Shown piece after piece: positions 22,971 to 36,104 of a stretch of DNA of 64,000 nucleotides. Source of the stretch: Rhea pennata (taxonomy: Eukaryota > Chordata > Aves > Rheiformes > Rheidae); contig NC_084674.1 of assembly GCF_028389875.1 (NCBI RefSeq), forward strand, positions 12,805,501 through 12,869,500. The letters are read 5' to 3'. The translations under genes were made by a program, and so were the position numbers. The notes under the pieces are model-generated. The model saw only the letters and a program-made list of their open reading frames with translations, made no database searches and had not been told where the DNA came from. Each line of letters opens with the position of its first letter. The first letter of the stretch is position 1.

Positions 22971-25900
22971 CAAGTGGCCCATATGGGGATCAGTGCACAT
23001 TTCTCACTGGAGGTACGTTTCAGTGTTTCTGCATCACTTTCACTCTATGTCTTGCCCAGTTTGGAGTCACAGACTCTCAGACACTTTGGTAATAGTTTCT
23101 GGGTGGATAACTAAGAGGAAAATCCAGCTAGGCTGGAGGTGTCACAGGTCTGAGAGGGCTAGGCAAATCCACACTCTCCATCCACTCTCTGCTCACCTCC
23201 AAGGGAAAAAAACACCGCCTGCTCTGGAATTGTTGCTCTTTAGACAGAAAACACAGCACGTCTGCAGGCGTGTGCCACCCAGAGACTGCATGGCTCTGCT
23301 GCCTTGAACACTCTGTCTCCATTGCCACTGAGGTTCAGCTAGCAGTTGGGATACATGACAACATGGTGATGACATGACAGAGGCTGCAGCTCTTTTGCTG
23401 GAGGACAGCCTTGCCATGATGTCCTGGTGCATTAGCAGCAAAGAGAGTGGCACATCCTCAGAGCTCTCCTGATGGCTGGCCTGGCTGCGTTTTCACTCCT
23501 TTCCTCCTCCAACACGGCCCAGCTCACAACCCTATGACCTAAAAACCTCCTCTTGCTTCACTCTAGGGATACAGAAAAACAGTCATCAGGAAGAGGGGAA
23601 AGGGTCAGATGCCAACAGGGAGAGATCCTCCACATCAGATATATAAACAAACCAAAATCACTGTTTCTCATATATGTCACAATAAGTAGCACAAACTGTA
23701 GCTGCAGGAAAATCCAATAGACACCAACTAAATACATGACTTGACCGCCTCTGCCATGGCAGCTAGTGGTGGTTTGCTGGTGGCAGCAGAGCATCACTGG
23801 TCATTGCTGACATTGCTGAGTCTCTGCTTCTCCCCATCCTTCTCTGCATCCCCAGGATGCCAAGGACAGTCAGACGCTCACTAGCGTAATCAGAGCTAAA
23901 TACACAGACCTATCTACCAGCTAGCTTAATGTGCAGTACACCACAATGTCACAGCTGATGTCCAACCTTAAAGCTAGGGGATAGTCACTTTGCCCTGAAT
24001 CCAAACCCGCCTAAATCAAGAATAGCAGGAGACCCAATGAAAACACCTCATTTAGGCTCCTGAAATCCAGGAAAGCACAGGCAGGGGCACATCCACTATT
24101 GCTATGCAGGGTGCTACAGCTGGGGCCAGCACAACAAAGGTTCTGCTCCATTTCTTGCTGTGACACAGAGAACCCATTCACCACCAGAGATATCTGGAGT
24201 GGCTGCTGGGTGGCTAAGGAGCCACAGGTGGGAAAGCCAGGAAAAAGCCCACAGCACAGCCCAAGCCCTGGATTTTGCTAGACTGCCTGCACAGACGTTG
24301 CCATCCACTTTAGACACCCCAAAAGTGGCTTGGAAAAGTTGCTCTGGTGTGCCCACCAGCCCAAACAGTGAGATCTCCTGAAAAAGACCATGCTACAGCC
24401 AAGTAGTCTCTTGGTATTGCACTACAGCTAATCCAGGCATCTGCATCGCTCTACAAACAGCAAGTGGGGGATCAAGTAGGTCCCATAGCGCTCGTGTCCA
24501 ACCCCCTACAGCCTCATGGCTTGACTGCTAAACTGCAACCAGCACCCTAGGAACGAGCATTTCACTGGCAACAGCCACATCTGTAGAAAAACACTTCCCT
24601 TCTCTTATTTAAGCTGCAACCACTAGAGGGTAATCCAGTCCTCCAAGTTAGATCAGCTCCTTGCTTTGAAACAGCGGGCAGCAGGTAGGTGCTTTAACCC
24701 CAGCAAATAATTACAAGGTGCCTTTCAGCAGACCCAGTCTTAATCAGCATCCAGATACCCCTTGGATATTCAGAGAGAGTTTCTGACACAACTGAGTGAA
24801 ATAAGCTGGAGAAGGTATCCTGATTCAATGTCACTGTGCTGGGGTACAGTTCTGACTCTGTTTCTTCTAGTTGGATAATGTTGCTTCTCCAGCTTACTAC
24901 AAAAGTACAAAATAGTAATAATAATGAAATAGCATTTTATAAACCCACCATAACCCTGAAATCTTCATTAATTATGAATTTTGCATGGCAACTGTTACTA
25001 AGAGCATCTCCTCTGAAACTGATGTTCAAAGAACTTTACATCAAATCTTCAAACAGCTGAGAAGGTTCAAGCTACAAAGTCGAAACATCTGTTGCTTTCC
25101 ATGCATTTTTCAATGGGGAGATCAGAGAGGAGAAAAAAGTGTACAAAATAATCCTGGTTCTGCTTTATTATTTAAATACAATGACAGCCTATGATACATA
25201 GTCTGTGCAGAGAGAAAGCAGGCAAAAATTAACACAGTGTTGTGCAGTTCTACCTACTGGAGCCAAAAATATAATATGCTTCCATTTATTTTAAATTTAG
25301 CCCTTCTGGAAAATGCTGTATTAACAGCCCTGGGGGATGAAGTCTAAAACAGGAAATGAAGGGCAATATCTCCAACAGAAACAAAAAGCTGAGAGTATAA
25401 TCACTCCTCCAGCTGCCATACAAAGCTCAGCTAGTGGTGGGAAAGTCAGGATGCACTTTTATGGGATGCATCTCCTAGTTACATCTAATGTCAGAGAGAG
25501 CAGGGAACAAACAGAAAGGGTTATCTTTGGTGACCTTTGGAAGGACCGATCACACCGAGCTGCATCTTAAAAAAAATGCCTTTAAAGCACACCTTCTAAA
25601 CTCTGCTTTTTGCCCCCAGAATCTAAGAGCAGGCAGAAACCTGGACACTCATGTCCCTTCATACCTGATCAATTCCATTTAGTAAGGTCCTTCCTAGAGC
25701 TGACTGCAGTGTTTTACAAACTTCTCATTTTAAAAAAATCAGCATCTTTTTACCCAAAACCGAATCTTTTGGTCAATAAAAGATCACCAGTGTTCCCAAC
25801 ATTTTCCACAGCTTTGGAAAGTATTTGGTGTCACATTGAATCAGTGTTGCTTTAAGCGTAACATTGACATATTTTGTTGGACAGTAAGAGGAAATTTCCA

Positions 25901-28900
25901 ACAGCATTTGGATTAAAGACTCCAACTGAATGCATAGCATAACAACCTCTAGCCAAGGTGCCCTAAGAAATATGACCCAAATGTTTGCAAAGCCCCTGCA
26001 AGCTTTTGCACTGTTAGTTTTTACCACATCTCCTCGAGCGTTGTGTCATCACACAAATATTATTTGATGAGGGGTTTACCAGTGCACGAGCCCCTCTTTA
26101 ACAGGAAAACAGGTTCTCTTCAGCATTTGAACCATGTGCATTTGGGGCTCCGCTGCCCTTCTGAGAGCTCTTGCCATTTCTGGACCGGAAGAACCTTGGT
26201 CTGACATAAGTAGATTGACTGGGAAATACATTTGCAAGGAAATAAAGGTCAAGCAGGCGTACAAGCTGCGAGCCCAATAGACTCCTGTAATTGCTCAAAA
26301 GATTGCTCCAAACCTGACTGGACATATTGCAAAGAAGTACTAAGTGAAAGAGGCTTGGAAAGACTGAAAGTGAGGTGGGAAACAAGGAGAAAGAGTGTGA
26401 CAATATAAATATTAAGGCAGAGGGGAGACTGAGATGAGACTCTCTAAGCAATGCCTATTTGCTCCCTGAATTCAGAGCCCAGTACACAGGCACAGCAGCA
26501 CTGCAAACCCTGGCTCAGGAGGCTGCCTAGGGAGAGGTGCAACGGTGCAACTCTCCCTTGCCACAGGAAGAGGGGAACCACTCCACACCAAAGGTAGCAG
26601 GGAAGAGGCTGCTTATACTGTACATTGCCCTATATTCCAGCTGAAACTCTAGCTAGAGTACGTTGTTGCAATGGAGCACAGAGGCAGTGAAAGTCATAGC
26701 TGCTTTCCCATCTTGATTTCAATGTAATTTGTAACCTCAATTTGAACCCCATCAGCATGATGGCTCTTGGAGTCAGGTCAGGTCAGAAAGGCCAGAACAA
26801 GAAGAGGAACATGGAGCTGACATTTTCTGAGTGCCCTGTCCCAGAAGCTTTCCTATCTCCTGGCCCACTCAGACCCACCTGTCTCAAGCAGTTCCTGAGC
26901 CATAAAGCCCAGCACGTTTCATTTACTCTTGTACGTGTGACAGGACATCATCAGTCAGAAACGAAGGCTGAAGCCACTGCAGAAATTCCCTCCTCACCAG
27001 GCAGTGCATTTCAATTACCACATAGCAAGCTTCCAAGTAGATTTATCAAACTGGGCCTATAAAGCAAATTGAATAATCTCATGCTTCAGACCTATAAAAT
27101 GTAAGTATTATACTTGAAAGTACTTTAACAAAGTAATAAAGATGGAGAGTGGGGGAGGGGAGTGGAAAGAACCACCAGCTCTTTCTTAATGTATTACAAC
27201 AGAACTGAATCAGTGCCCGACTTCAACCTGCCTTGCTGTTGAGGGAGCCATTTCCTTACACCCTCACAGGGGTAGGAGGGATGTGTCCTGCAACTCCGCT
27301 ATCTGGATTGCAGACAGATAAACTTTAAGATGTAAGGCTGTATGGCCACAAATTTTGCCCAAGACTGCTGCCTTGCTGCTGAATCTCCAGATCTCTCCAA
27401 GATAAAGACAAGCAAGGAAAGCTAAAGATTATTGAGGTATTTTAGATCTAGGAAGAAAAAAAAAAAAGAAGAGGACCATCCAAAACCAGCATCTGTCAGC
27501 AGGTAGTGAGCAATGTGGTCTTCATGTCTCTGCTGAGCAGGACCAGTAGAAAATGGATTTAACTGCAACAAAGAAGATTTAGTTTGGTCAGCTGGAAAAA
27601 TGTGCTGACTGTGAAGTTGGGGAAGCCCTATTTTATGCTGATGAGGTAGAGGGCTAATCTGTACTGCAATTGTTTCAAAGAATCAGTTAGAGGCTGACTG
27701 GGGATAGGGAAGATATTTTGATGCATTGAGTAGGTCTGAAATGCTGTTTTTCATGATACTAAATTATCTGACAAGCAGGGTACCAGGCCGTGTGAGACAC
27801 AGCAATGAACTCAGCTCTTCTGGGAGCTCTTCTCTTCCACCCAGTTCTGCAGACTCTCTGAAGGCTCATTATTTTCAATCCTAGCCATGACTGTAGTACT
27901 AATACTCACCATAAGCAGACATTTCACATACATCCTGATATTAAAATTGAAGCCAGATACCCCCTCTCCAGAAGTGCACTGTCCTTCACACTACCTCAGC
28001 AAAACCCTACAATCAGAGGAGCCTTCCAAATCCTGGCCATTGTAACTCTAACCCCTACTGCCATTGCAACCAGGAGCAACTGCTCTCACTAGTATAAAAA
28101 GATGTCTTCACACTGCAGGTACCAGTTTCCACCATTTGGTGTCCAAAGATAGGAATAACTCTCCAGGTCTTGTTTTTCTGAACCCCAGTTCATTCCCTTC
28201 TTTCCATCAGGCCCTTGGGAACCATGTTCACGCTGAAGTCAAACCTTCTCCTTTACTGGCCAGCTATGCAGGAGGCAATAACAGGAGCAATCATCATGTG
28301 TGAGAGTCTAAACAGGAACTGTACCTCTAGCTGAGCAGCAAACTACAGAAAGGGCATAGCTACTCAGCTCTGTCTCCACTGTACCTCTGCAGCCTTTATG
28401 TGGTCCAGAAACAAACTTACTCTATGCTATCCAAGTCTCACAAACTCTATCTTTCACCTGAAACCATAAACCAAATGCTTTGTTTTGATGGCTTTTCTTC
28501 TCAGATGTCCGAGCCTGAAGCTTGCACCAATAAATACTCTGCACACAGAAAGGAGCAGCAGGGCATTGCTTCCACCTTCACTGTGGCAAGAGGAGGGAGT
28601 CCAGAGGCCACAGTCTGCCCAAAGCAGCAGCTGGTTCATCTAGTCCCGTAGACATTGCTATGCCCAAGTACTCAGCATGGGCTGCATCCAGGGTGGACAG
28701 CCTTCTTGCCCACAGATAGAGTATGTTTGAGTCGACAGATTTTTTTTATAAGAAGAAGAGATAAAGAAGAAATGTAACCTTAAGTCCTTCTTCAGTTGGT
28801 TTTCTAAAACACAAAAACATGGGAGCCTAGCTCTCCACATTATGGGTATATGTCTGATTCAAGAAGTTGGGAGTAACACAATCAAACACTCACCCAAACT

Positions 28901-29344
28901 GACAACATATGTCAAGTCAGCCCATCAACATGTGTAGACGTTCAGCTCTAGCAAGTCCTGCTTCAGCCTAAGGCCACATCCCATCACAGCATGCTGGTTG
29001 AGGACCACATATTCATTTAGACCTGCTGAAATACGTGCCCAACCTTCCTCTTCACAGCAGCTTTAGGTCCCTCACTAAGGTCGGTATGTAGAACCACAAG
29101 TTGTGATGGAGTGTGGCAGTAAAATCATTCAGCCCTTTGGAAAAACATAAATATATATATTTATGGAGCCTGAAAATTTACCCCAGTGATTTCCCATCAC
29201 AGTAAGCATCCCTGTGACCCTACACTAAAGCCAAAGTAGACATTAAACCCCTCTCCCTCACTTGTTATTTACTCTCCGCCTGCTGCCTTTCTTCTGCCCC
29301 AGTGACCACAGTGTTCACAAGTCCCTGCTCTTTCTTTAACCTCA

Positions 29345-29960
29345 TTTTGGTTTAGGGTCTGATTAACTCTTGGTGTTGGATTTTTTCATCATCAAAAGGC
29401 TTTGTTGCTATGGTAACTCATGGGGGAGATTATTCAAACGAATGTGGCCAGATAGCAGCAGGGTCACAAGGATGGAGAAGCCTCCAGGGAAGGCAGTGAG
29501 CCCTGCTCCACATAGCTTTGCCCATGCTTCCTCCCTGCTGCCAATTACTGCAGATGAGCACCAAAATTGCTCTGCCCTGTTTAACTCTATCTGCATCAGC
29601 ACCAGCACACAGGCTTTTTTTTATTTTTCTTTTTTTTTTCTTTTTTTTTCTTTTTTTTGCCTTTTTTTTCTGTGTGTCACTAATTTTACTCATTTTCTGA
29701 GTTTGTCTAGAATAGTAAAAGACTTGATTAGAGCATTCCCAGTTTTAATTGTAATTAGGACAGTCATTGTACAAGCTATAAAAGGAAATTGGGCTACCAC
29801 TGAGTGGAAGAGCCCCTGAGAGAATAGGAGCTGCGAAGGGAGAATTTCGTTCATAAAAAAGAAAAAAGGCTGGTTGGGGAAGAAATAAAACTCCGGCTCA
29901 GGATAGTGTGACAGTCAAAGCGGCCCAGGCATCTGGGACCATAACAAAGTGTGTTTCCTA
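29345..29960. promoter_or_regulatory. Candidate conserved non-coding element pair
   Basis: Two blocks flank a T-rich tract. The first, about 29380-29450, contains ttgctatggtaac, an X-box/RFX-like word. The second, about 29700-29800, contains taattgtaattagg and several ATTA cores. Both are AT-rich, stop-dense in all frames and unlike the surrounding DNA. Confidence 0.3.
29614..29670. repeat. Polypyrimidine (T-rich) tract
   Basis: About 57 bases of T runs broken by single C, A or G. It sits between two AT-rich candidate regulatory blocks. Confidence 0.9.
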
Positions 29961-32900
29961 GTGATTTCAGCATGGGTCGCTAGCGTTTTTTTCCCCCCAG
30001 CTGCAACCTTCTGCACGACCTTGAGAAGCAGCTCTGCTCTCACGCCTCAGTTTCCCCCCATTGGGACTAAGGGAGGGAGTGGGGGCTGTGAACTAACGAT
30101 CCATTTTACAGCATGAGTTGCGGTCCATGAGTGGCGAGTATTAAAACAACCTCACAGGCCCTGTCACTCACCAGGGGCCACCTTACTGCAGGCACCACAG
30201 GACCTGAGCAGAGTCAGGAATATCGCTACACCTGGGCCCAGGAGTATGTGGGAGCCACCGGCGAAAAGCCGCTGTGGGTGTGCCAAACAGGTCCCAAGGA
30301 TGGACTAGGACATTTCTGCTTCTTTCCAGCAGAGGGAGGAGAAGGCCAGCTCAAATCTGCACTGGTGCTGATACTGCAGCTCCTGGGCAAATACCTAGAC
30401 ATAAGACATGGAAAGAGACCAGACCCGACCTCATACACACCCAAACCCTTGGAGAAGTGACACTCTCCCAGGTCACAGCAGCACCCCAGCAGGACTCCCG
30501 GCTTAGAATGACTTTACTGACCACCTGAGCCAGCCACGTGGTCATGAATCACTGGATAAGCAAGTCAATGGGGGCTAAAGTAGGGAAGATGCCTACGTTA
30601 TTTCTCAACCCACCTTGTGGAGAGATAAATTGCTTTTAACTTTCATCGCACAGAGCCTTTGTCACAGTCTCTAGCCCTGGCCACTGCAACCCCAATGCTA
30701 GCTGCCTGCTCAGGTAACCAAAAGCTGGTGGAGCCACAGATTTGCTCCAAAGAGCAGCCAGGAGCCTCAGGAAAGTGGGCACCTTTCAGTGCTGCAGGCA
30801 GTATTCCCACCGGCACTGCAGCAGAAACCGGAAGCAATTGCCCAATGTGCTGGAGAGAGGACTTTTGCAAGGAGACAGCACCTGCCAAGGAGAGGAGGAG
30901 GCCAGCAGCACCCTCCTGCCTGACCAGGGGCCAGCACGTGACCAGGGCAGCTCTCATTGCTGCTTCATGCCTCAGTTTCCCCAGTGAGGTGAGAGGAGGT
31001 CAACAGTGTTCAGGAACATGTTCACTGTGCCACCACCCATTCATTCAGCATGGAAGGATAGCTCACATTGCCAGAGCTGTCTATCTGATGACGTAACATT
31101 CAAAAGAAATCAATTTTCCCCCTTGCCCCAGCTTTAATTCCACCAAGGGAGACAGTCGTTTTCCTGAAGTAATAATTTGCCTCAGTCTAAAAGAAAAAAA
31201 AGCTCAAAGCTCTGAGTGCTCATCACACATTAATGTGTATCAGCCATCGCCCGCCATCTCCTAATGATCCCACCTCTGATCCAAGCCTTGAACTGTGTGC
31301 ATTTTACCGCTACATTTAAAGCAAAGAACAAACATAAACTGGTTGCTTCCCAGCATGGCTGTGATTTTCATTAGTCCAAGCAGGGTGAGGAAAGGGGTGT
31401 TACTCTGCTCAGCCCTTACTGCCTTCACAATTTATGGATTTTTTTTCTTTTTTCCCCAGCAGCTCAGAGGAAACTTAATCACCACCTCAGAGTGGGAAGA
31501 AACCCCCCCATCACATCATTCTCCTTGCACAGTCGTGCGATGCTGCCCTAGCCTTTCTCATGCAACATGTTAATATTCCAGTTTGGTTTAACTGATAATA
31601 TATTTTTTATATATAAGGTTACAGTAATTGTGTGTGTGTGTGTGTACATATGCTTAAGGTTTATCTGCTTCTGGTCAATGAGCGCTGTGGGTAAGGCCGA
31701 AAGCTTCTCTGCTGTGAGCAGTAGCTGCACCAGGCACCCCTGAGCCCTTTCTAGGGGGATGTGGAGCTGGCAAGGCAGTGACATGCCTGGGACAGCCCAA
31801 TTAGCCCAGCTGCTCCCTTCACCAGCCAGCCACTGGGACACAGCTCTGTAGCCTTGTCAGAGAGGGACTGGGGCTGCCTCAGGGCAATACAGTGATGAGG
31901 GAGAAAAGAATAAGTGGCCTGGGGCTGTCTGTGCACAAGCAGCCAGGATTTGGTCGTTAGCGAATTACAGGCTCATCAACAGCTGGAATAGCACCTTGCT
32001 CCTGGCCGGGCCAGGCAGTCAGCATTCCCGAGCTCTGGAGCTCATTAACCAGCAAGCTTTTCCTGTCTGATCTTTCGGTTAAGCCCAAAGAGAAGGATGA
32101 GCCTAATGCCATCTTTAACAGCTAAGCCTCTTGGCCCTCAGCTCCTCAGGCTCAGAGCAAATCCGTGGCAACTCCGTGAGAAAACAAGCACCAGGAGATT
32201 TCAGTGGCAGGTAAAGCAAGTGTTAAGCTCCCAAAGGCAAGCTTGCTTGTCTCAGGAAGCAAAGCTCATTGAGGGCTGGAGAAGTTCGCAGTGCTCAGGC
32301 CATTGGGAAGTGACGCTTTCAGAAAGGTGGGCTTCAGAAAGACCTTTCTGCTGGCCTCATTTCTGCTCACAAGCATTACTCATAATTTCCCATATCTTCC
32401 TGCCAACCCACGTGTGTGTAGCTGCCTGAGAGTGCCTTCCCAAGGAAATGTGTACATGTCTATACACCACAGACCATGATCCCAGTGTCCTCTATCCACC
32501 TTATCTCAAGGGAAAAAATGACATTGAATGAATATCTCTTCCTACAGGAGCCAGACATCTATCTGTTTATGTGACCTGTTTGCCATGGAGTGCGTAACAG
32601 AGACAAAGGAAGAGTTACAACCAAGGGAGACCCAAAGGCTAGAGAGCATCTCCAAGGGACCACAGAGATCCAAAGGGGAGATGCAAGGCCACGAAGGTGA
32701 TGCAGGGATAACAGCCTCACAGACAAAACCCTGACTGAGGTCTGCTCCTAGGTTTTCCACCAAGCCCGTCCTCAAGAGGGATCTCCAGATCTGGAGCCCT
32801 CAGAAGCAGGGTGTGCTCATGGTAGCTCCCTCTGAAGGAACATAGGCACAGTGGGGTGCATCCACAGAGTTTTTAACATCTCAGACAACTGCAGTCTGAT

Positions 32901-34665
32901 ATGTGCCATGCACAAACAAAGCGACTCACCTGGATCCCAAATTATGGGGCAGCTGGCATCTCACAAGTTATGATCCTCCAGACTTTCGGAGTTAGCCACT
33001 GTGGGCCTGACTCTGGAGCTCAGCATCTAGATGTACACTGAGGAAGATGGGCAGCTAAAGAGAAATAGGCTAGCCCCAGTGGAGACTACACCACAGCAGC
33101 TGTGCTTGCCAGCCCCATCTTGCTCGTTGGGCTGCTGTAGTAGTGGCTGCTGCAGATTTACTGGATTACTTGTATCTCAGGCAGCAGTGGTGTATGTTAT
33201 TGCTTGAAGGTTCACATTTTATCATTTAATCAAATAAAGTGCATTTGTGGATTACACAATCATTTTGCAGGCCCTGATAATCTTTTTCTGCTTAGCTCTG
33301 CACTAGAACTTAGGAGGCAAACAAAGACATTTATAGCTGTCGTTGGAGGCCCTGGCTTCACGCCAAGAGCTCTTACTCCTTGGAAAAACTGGTGCAATTT
33401 CTATTGAAGAACATCCTGGCAATCATGAAATATTAGATATTTATTTATTTTGCCAACCAGCAGGTTTTTAAGCTTCTAGTCCCTAGTAAAATAATGGAGC
33501 AAATATTAAGAGCAACAAAAAAAAATAAAAAAGAAAATCCTACCTGCAAAGAGCTCAGAGCAAAGCAGTAAGCTCTAGTAAAAGGGTTTATTGGGATCAC
33601 AGCATGCCCCAGACAAGTTTCACACTGCCCATGGAGCTCCTCCAAGAACCAGTGGGAAAGGAAAGGCCACAAGAGCTTTCCTCAGTGAGGCAGAGGAAAG
33701 CATTTGAGAGGCGATGCCTGCCTCAAGCCAAGGCCACCCATTGTCACACTGTCTCCAGGGAGCAGGCGGCCAGGTTAGTGCAGGACACTAGGTATGGCCA
33801 CACGGGAGAAATAGCTGCCGGGGGATGGTGGTGGGACACGTTGCCTCTGGGATTCACATCCTCCATGAAGTGAGGCTTGTGAGGAGCAAGGCAAGGGACC
33901 ATCATTTTAAATATTGCTGCTGCAACCCTTACACCACCTTGACTGGGTGCTGTAGTTGCAATTATAAGCTGTTCTCTAACAGGGAGCACAGCCCGGGCTT
34001 GGTAACACACTACCCGGCTGAGCCACAGCAGTTTATAATATGGGCAGGAGAGACAGCAATGGGCCAAGGCATGCAGGGTCCTCCAGCAAGAAAATTAAAA
34101 TGGGAGTGGGAAGGGACCCGCACGTGCCCCACGGCACTGCTCCACAGGGGGGCTGTGGAGAGCCGGACTGCAGCATCCCCCTGACGCTTCCAACCGGGAT
34201 GCGTCCCAGGGATACCCAGCCACATGCTATGGGGAGAGCATCTCATCCCATGGGAAAGACCCCAAAGGGGTCTGCTAGCTGGTAGGGTCAGCACCCAGAA
34301 AAACAGCATGTTTCTGCACAGGCAAAGTCCCTTGGTATTTTCAGACATATCATAAATTGTCATAAGTTTGCCACACTTTACTTATTTGGACACAAATTGT
34401 CTATACTAGGTGCTAGCCTAAAAATCTTTAGGAAGTATTATTTAAATATGGTTTACGTACAAAGCACAGAGCTCACCTGCCTGATTCTTGATTTTCAGCA
34501 ACTTCCACTGTGGTCACTGGAGGAGTGCTGGCAGATTCCTTCCTAGAGCCCTTTGGCATGCACAGAACTTGGCAAAATTCAGAAAGTTGAGGGAGTTTAT
34601 TTTTTTTCCAGTTGCCTTGGCCTAAATCCATCCAGAAACCTGAGCAAAACTCAATTCAAATGTGA

Positions 34666-34684
34666 TTTTTTTTTTTTTTTTTTT
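34666..34684. repeat. Poly(T) run of 19
   Basis: A simple homopolymer in intergenic DNA just beyond the presumed end of PLXNA1. Confidence 0.95.
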
Positions 34685-34969
34685 AAAGGTTAATGTTTGG
34701 GAAGTTGGGAAGAGAAATTGATTCTTTTTCAGAGAAGAAAAAAAGATCAAAACATTCTTCATTTCAGTGGTGTTATAGCTAAAATAGTGGATGTTTAATA
34801 CTTGCCTCTGATGGTTTCCTCAAGGCAGAGTAGGAAAAATCCAGAAAAATCAGGAAAATATCCATCTTATACACACAGTAAATGCAGAGAAAAGATGCAT
34901 TTCTGATCTGTAGTAGCCAGACAAATCTGCCAATCCCAGACGCTCCTAGAGACTGGCCCTGGAAGTGGG

Positions 34970-35195
34970 AGTCCCGACGGAAAAAGCAGCAGCGCAGCTG
35001 GCGTGCTCGTGGTCTGCCCGCCAGCGGCCCCCGGCACCGCTCGGGGGGTTCGAGCCCACCACTCCCTTAGGACGAGGCCTGGCACCATCGAAGAGAAACC
35101 CCTGCACTACCACCGCTGGGGACGGACAGACGGGCGGACCAGCCCGCCGGCCCTTGCCCACGGATGCCCGCTCCTCCCGCTCATGCTGTGCCCAA
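34970..35195. promoter_or_regulatory. Short CpG-rich block beyond the PLXNA1 3' end
   Basis: About 22 CpG dinucleotides in roughly 220 bp, in GC-rich sequence flanked on both sides by AT-rich DNA. This meets the usual idea of a small CpG island. It could be a promoter of an unannotated transcript, an enhancer, or GC-biased unmethylated DNA. No TATA box, initiator or convincing open frame could be tied to it. Confidence 0.4.
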
Positions 35196-35253
35196 AGACC
35201 CAGGCAAGACACCGGCTTTAGCAAAAATGTTTAATCTCTCCTTGATGCGTGTG

Positions 35254-35259
35254 TTTATT
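35254..35259 (-). terminator. Candidate distal poly(A) signal for PLXNA1
   Basis: AATAAA on the minus strand, followed about 15 bases later by ATTAAA and then by a GT-rich stretch on the minus strand near 35215-35190. This order (hexamer, cleavage region, GT-rich element) fits a genuine cleavage/polyadenylation site. The CpG-rich block begins immediately beyond it. Confidence 0.4.
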
Positions 35260-36038
35260 TACAAGTACTAAATCTGAAGAACATTAAAATAGGAAATAGC
35301 AGGATATTTACACGATCAAAGGGTGCTGACCAGACACGCTGGCCTGTTGCTTCAAGTCTGAAATAATCACATAAAGTTAATAAGGACTCCAGATTTTTTT
35401 GTTTTCCTCTCCATTTACCTTAATTTTTAAAAACTATTAAAATTCTCTGCCTTTCGTCAGGTTTGCTATTAGATCCCCCTCCCTCCCCTTGATTTCTTAA
35501 TGGACAGCTAATTGTGCGCTTAGGCCCGGAGCGGGAGACCCCGGTGGGGGCCCCTCCAGCCCGCCCCGCTGCTCCCAGCTCCGGTGGGGACACGGGGCTC
35601 CCACTGGAGGGGACCCTGGAGAAGTGGACAGAAGGGGGCCAGGCAAGGGGAGAACTGGACTGCACTTTATTTTTTTTAACCTCAAACCAAAAAGAAAAGG
35701 CAACGTGAGCACAGAGAGGGAGGCAGAGAGGGACCCTGCTGCTGGCCCAGGGAGAGCATCTGTGGTCCTGGTGGTCTGTCCTCCTCTCAGCATTTACACC
35801 CCCTGCTGAGAAGATGCAAGGGTGGTTTGGGGACAGGGCTCCTGCAAGGGCTCTCCCTACCCTGTTTTTCTCTTTCCTTGTCCCGTCAGGATTAAACGGC
35901 AGCTGCTCCCCAGCCAGGGTAAGGAGGCGGGACGGGCTGCCTGCTGGGAGCTGGGGGGACTGGTGCATGATTAAGGACTTTGGGTAACCAGGTGAAAGGC
36001 AAAGGTAGCACCAAGAAGCGTTGGAGGCTGAGGCACTG

Positions 36039-36104
36039 CAACACCCGCCCCACAAAGCATGTTTCAGAGCAACACCCGCCCCACAAAGCGTGTTTCAGAG
36101 CAAC
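36039..36104. repeat. 31-bp tandem duplication in the presumed 3' UTR
   Basis: Two adjacent copies of a 31-bp unit beginning gcaacacccgccccacaaag, at 36039-36069 and 36070-36100, plus the first bases of a third. They differ at one position (a/g after aaagc). The near identity suggests a recent duplication. Confidence 0.93.

Larger units (their letters stand above)
22971..34969. other. Intergenic DNA with scattered AT-rich candidate elements
   Basis: Downstream flank of PLXNA1. Besides the block at 29.3-29.9 kb, AT-rich motif-dense stretches occur near 31090-31270, 31940-32095, 33195-33440 and 34330-34500. A short (TG)n run is at 31629-31645. No gene recognised; open frames here are short and unconvincing. 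Confidence 0.65.

Noticed and set aside
24480..24670. A stretch resembling a reverse CR1 tail (tccaaccccctac, then aacacttcccttctc)
   Set aside because: Only scattered words agree and no tail octamer is present; too weak without a profile search.
34990..35075. A tRNA-like B box (ggttcgagccc) with an A-box-like word upstream
   Set aside because: I could not fold acceptor, D and anticodon stems around it, and the region is generally GC-rich, so a chance match is more likely than a tRNA gene.
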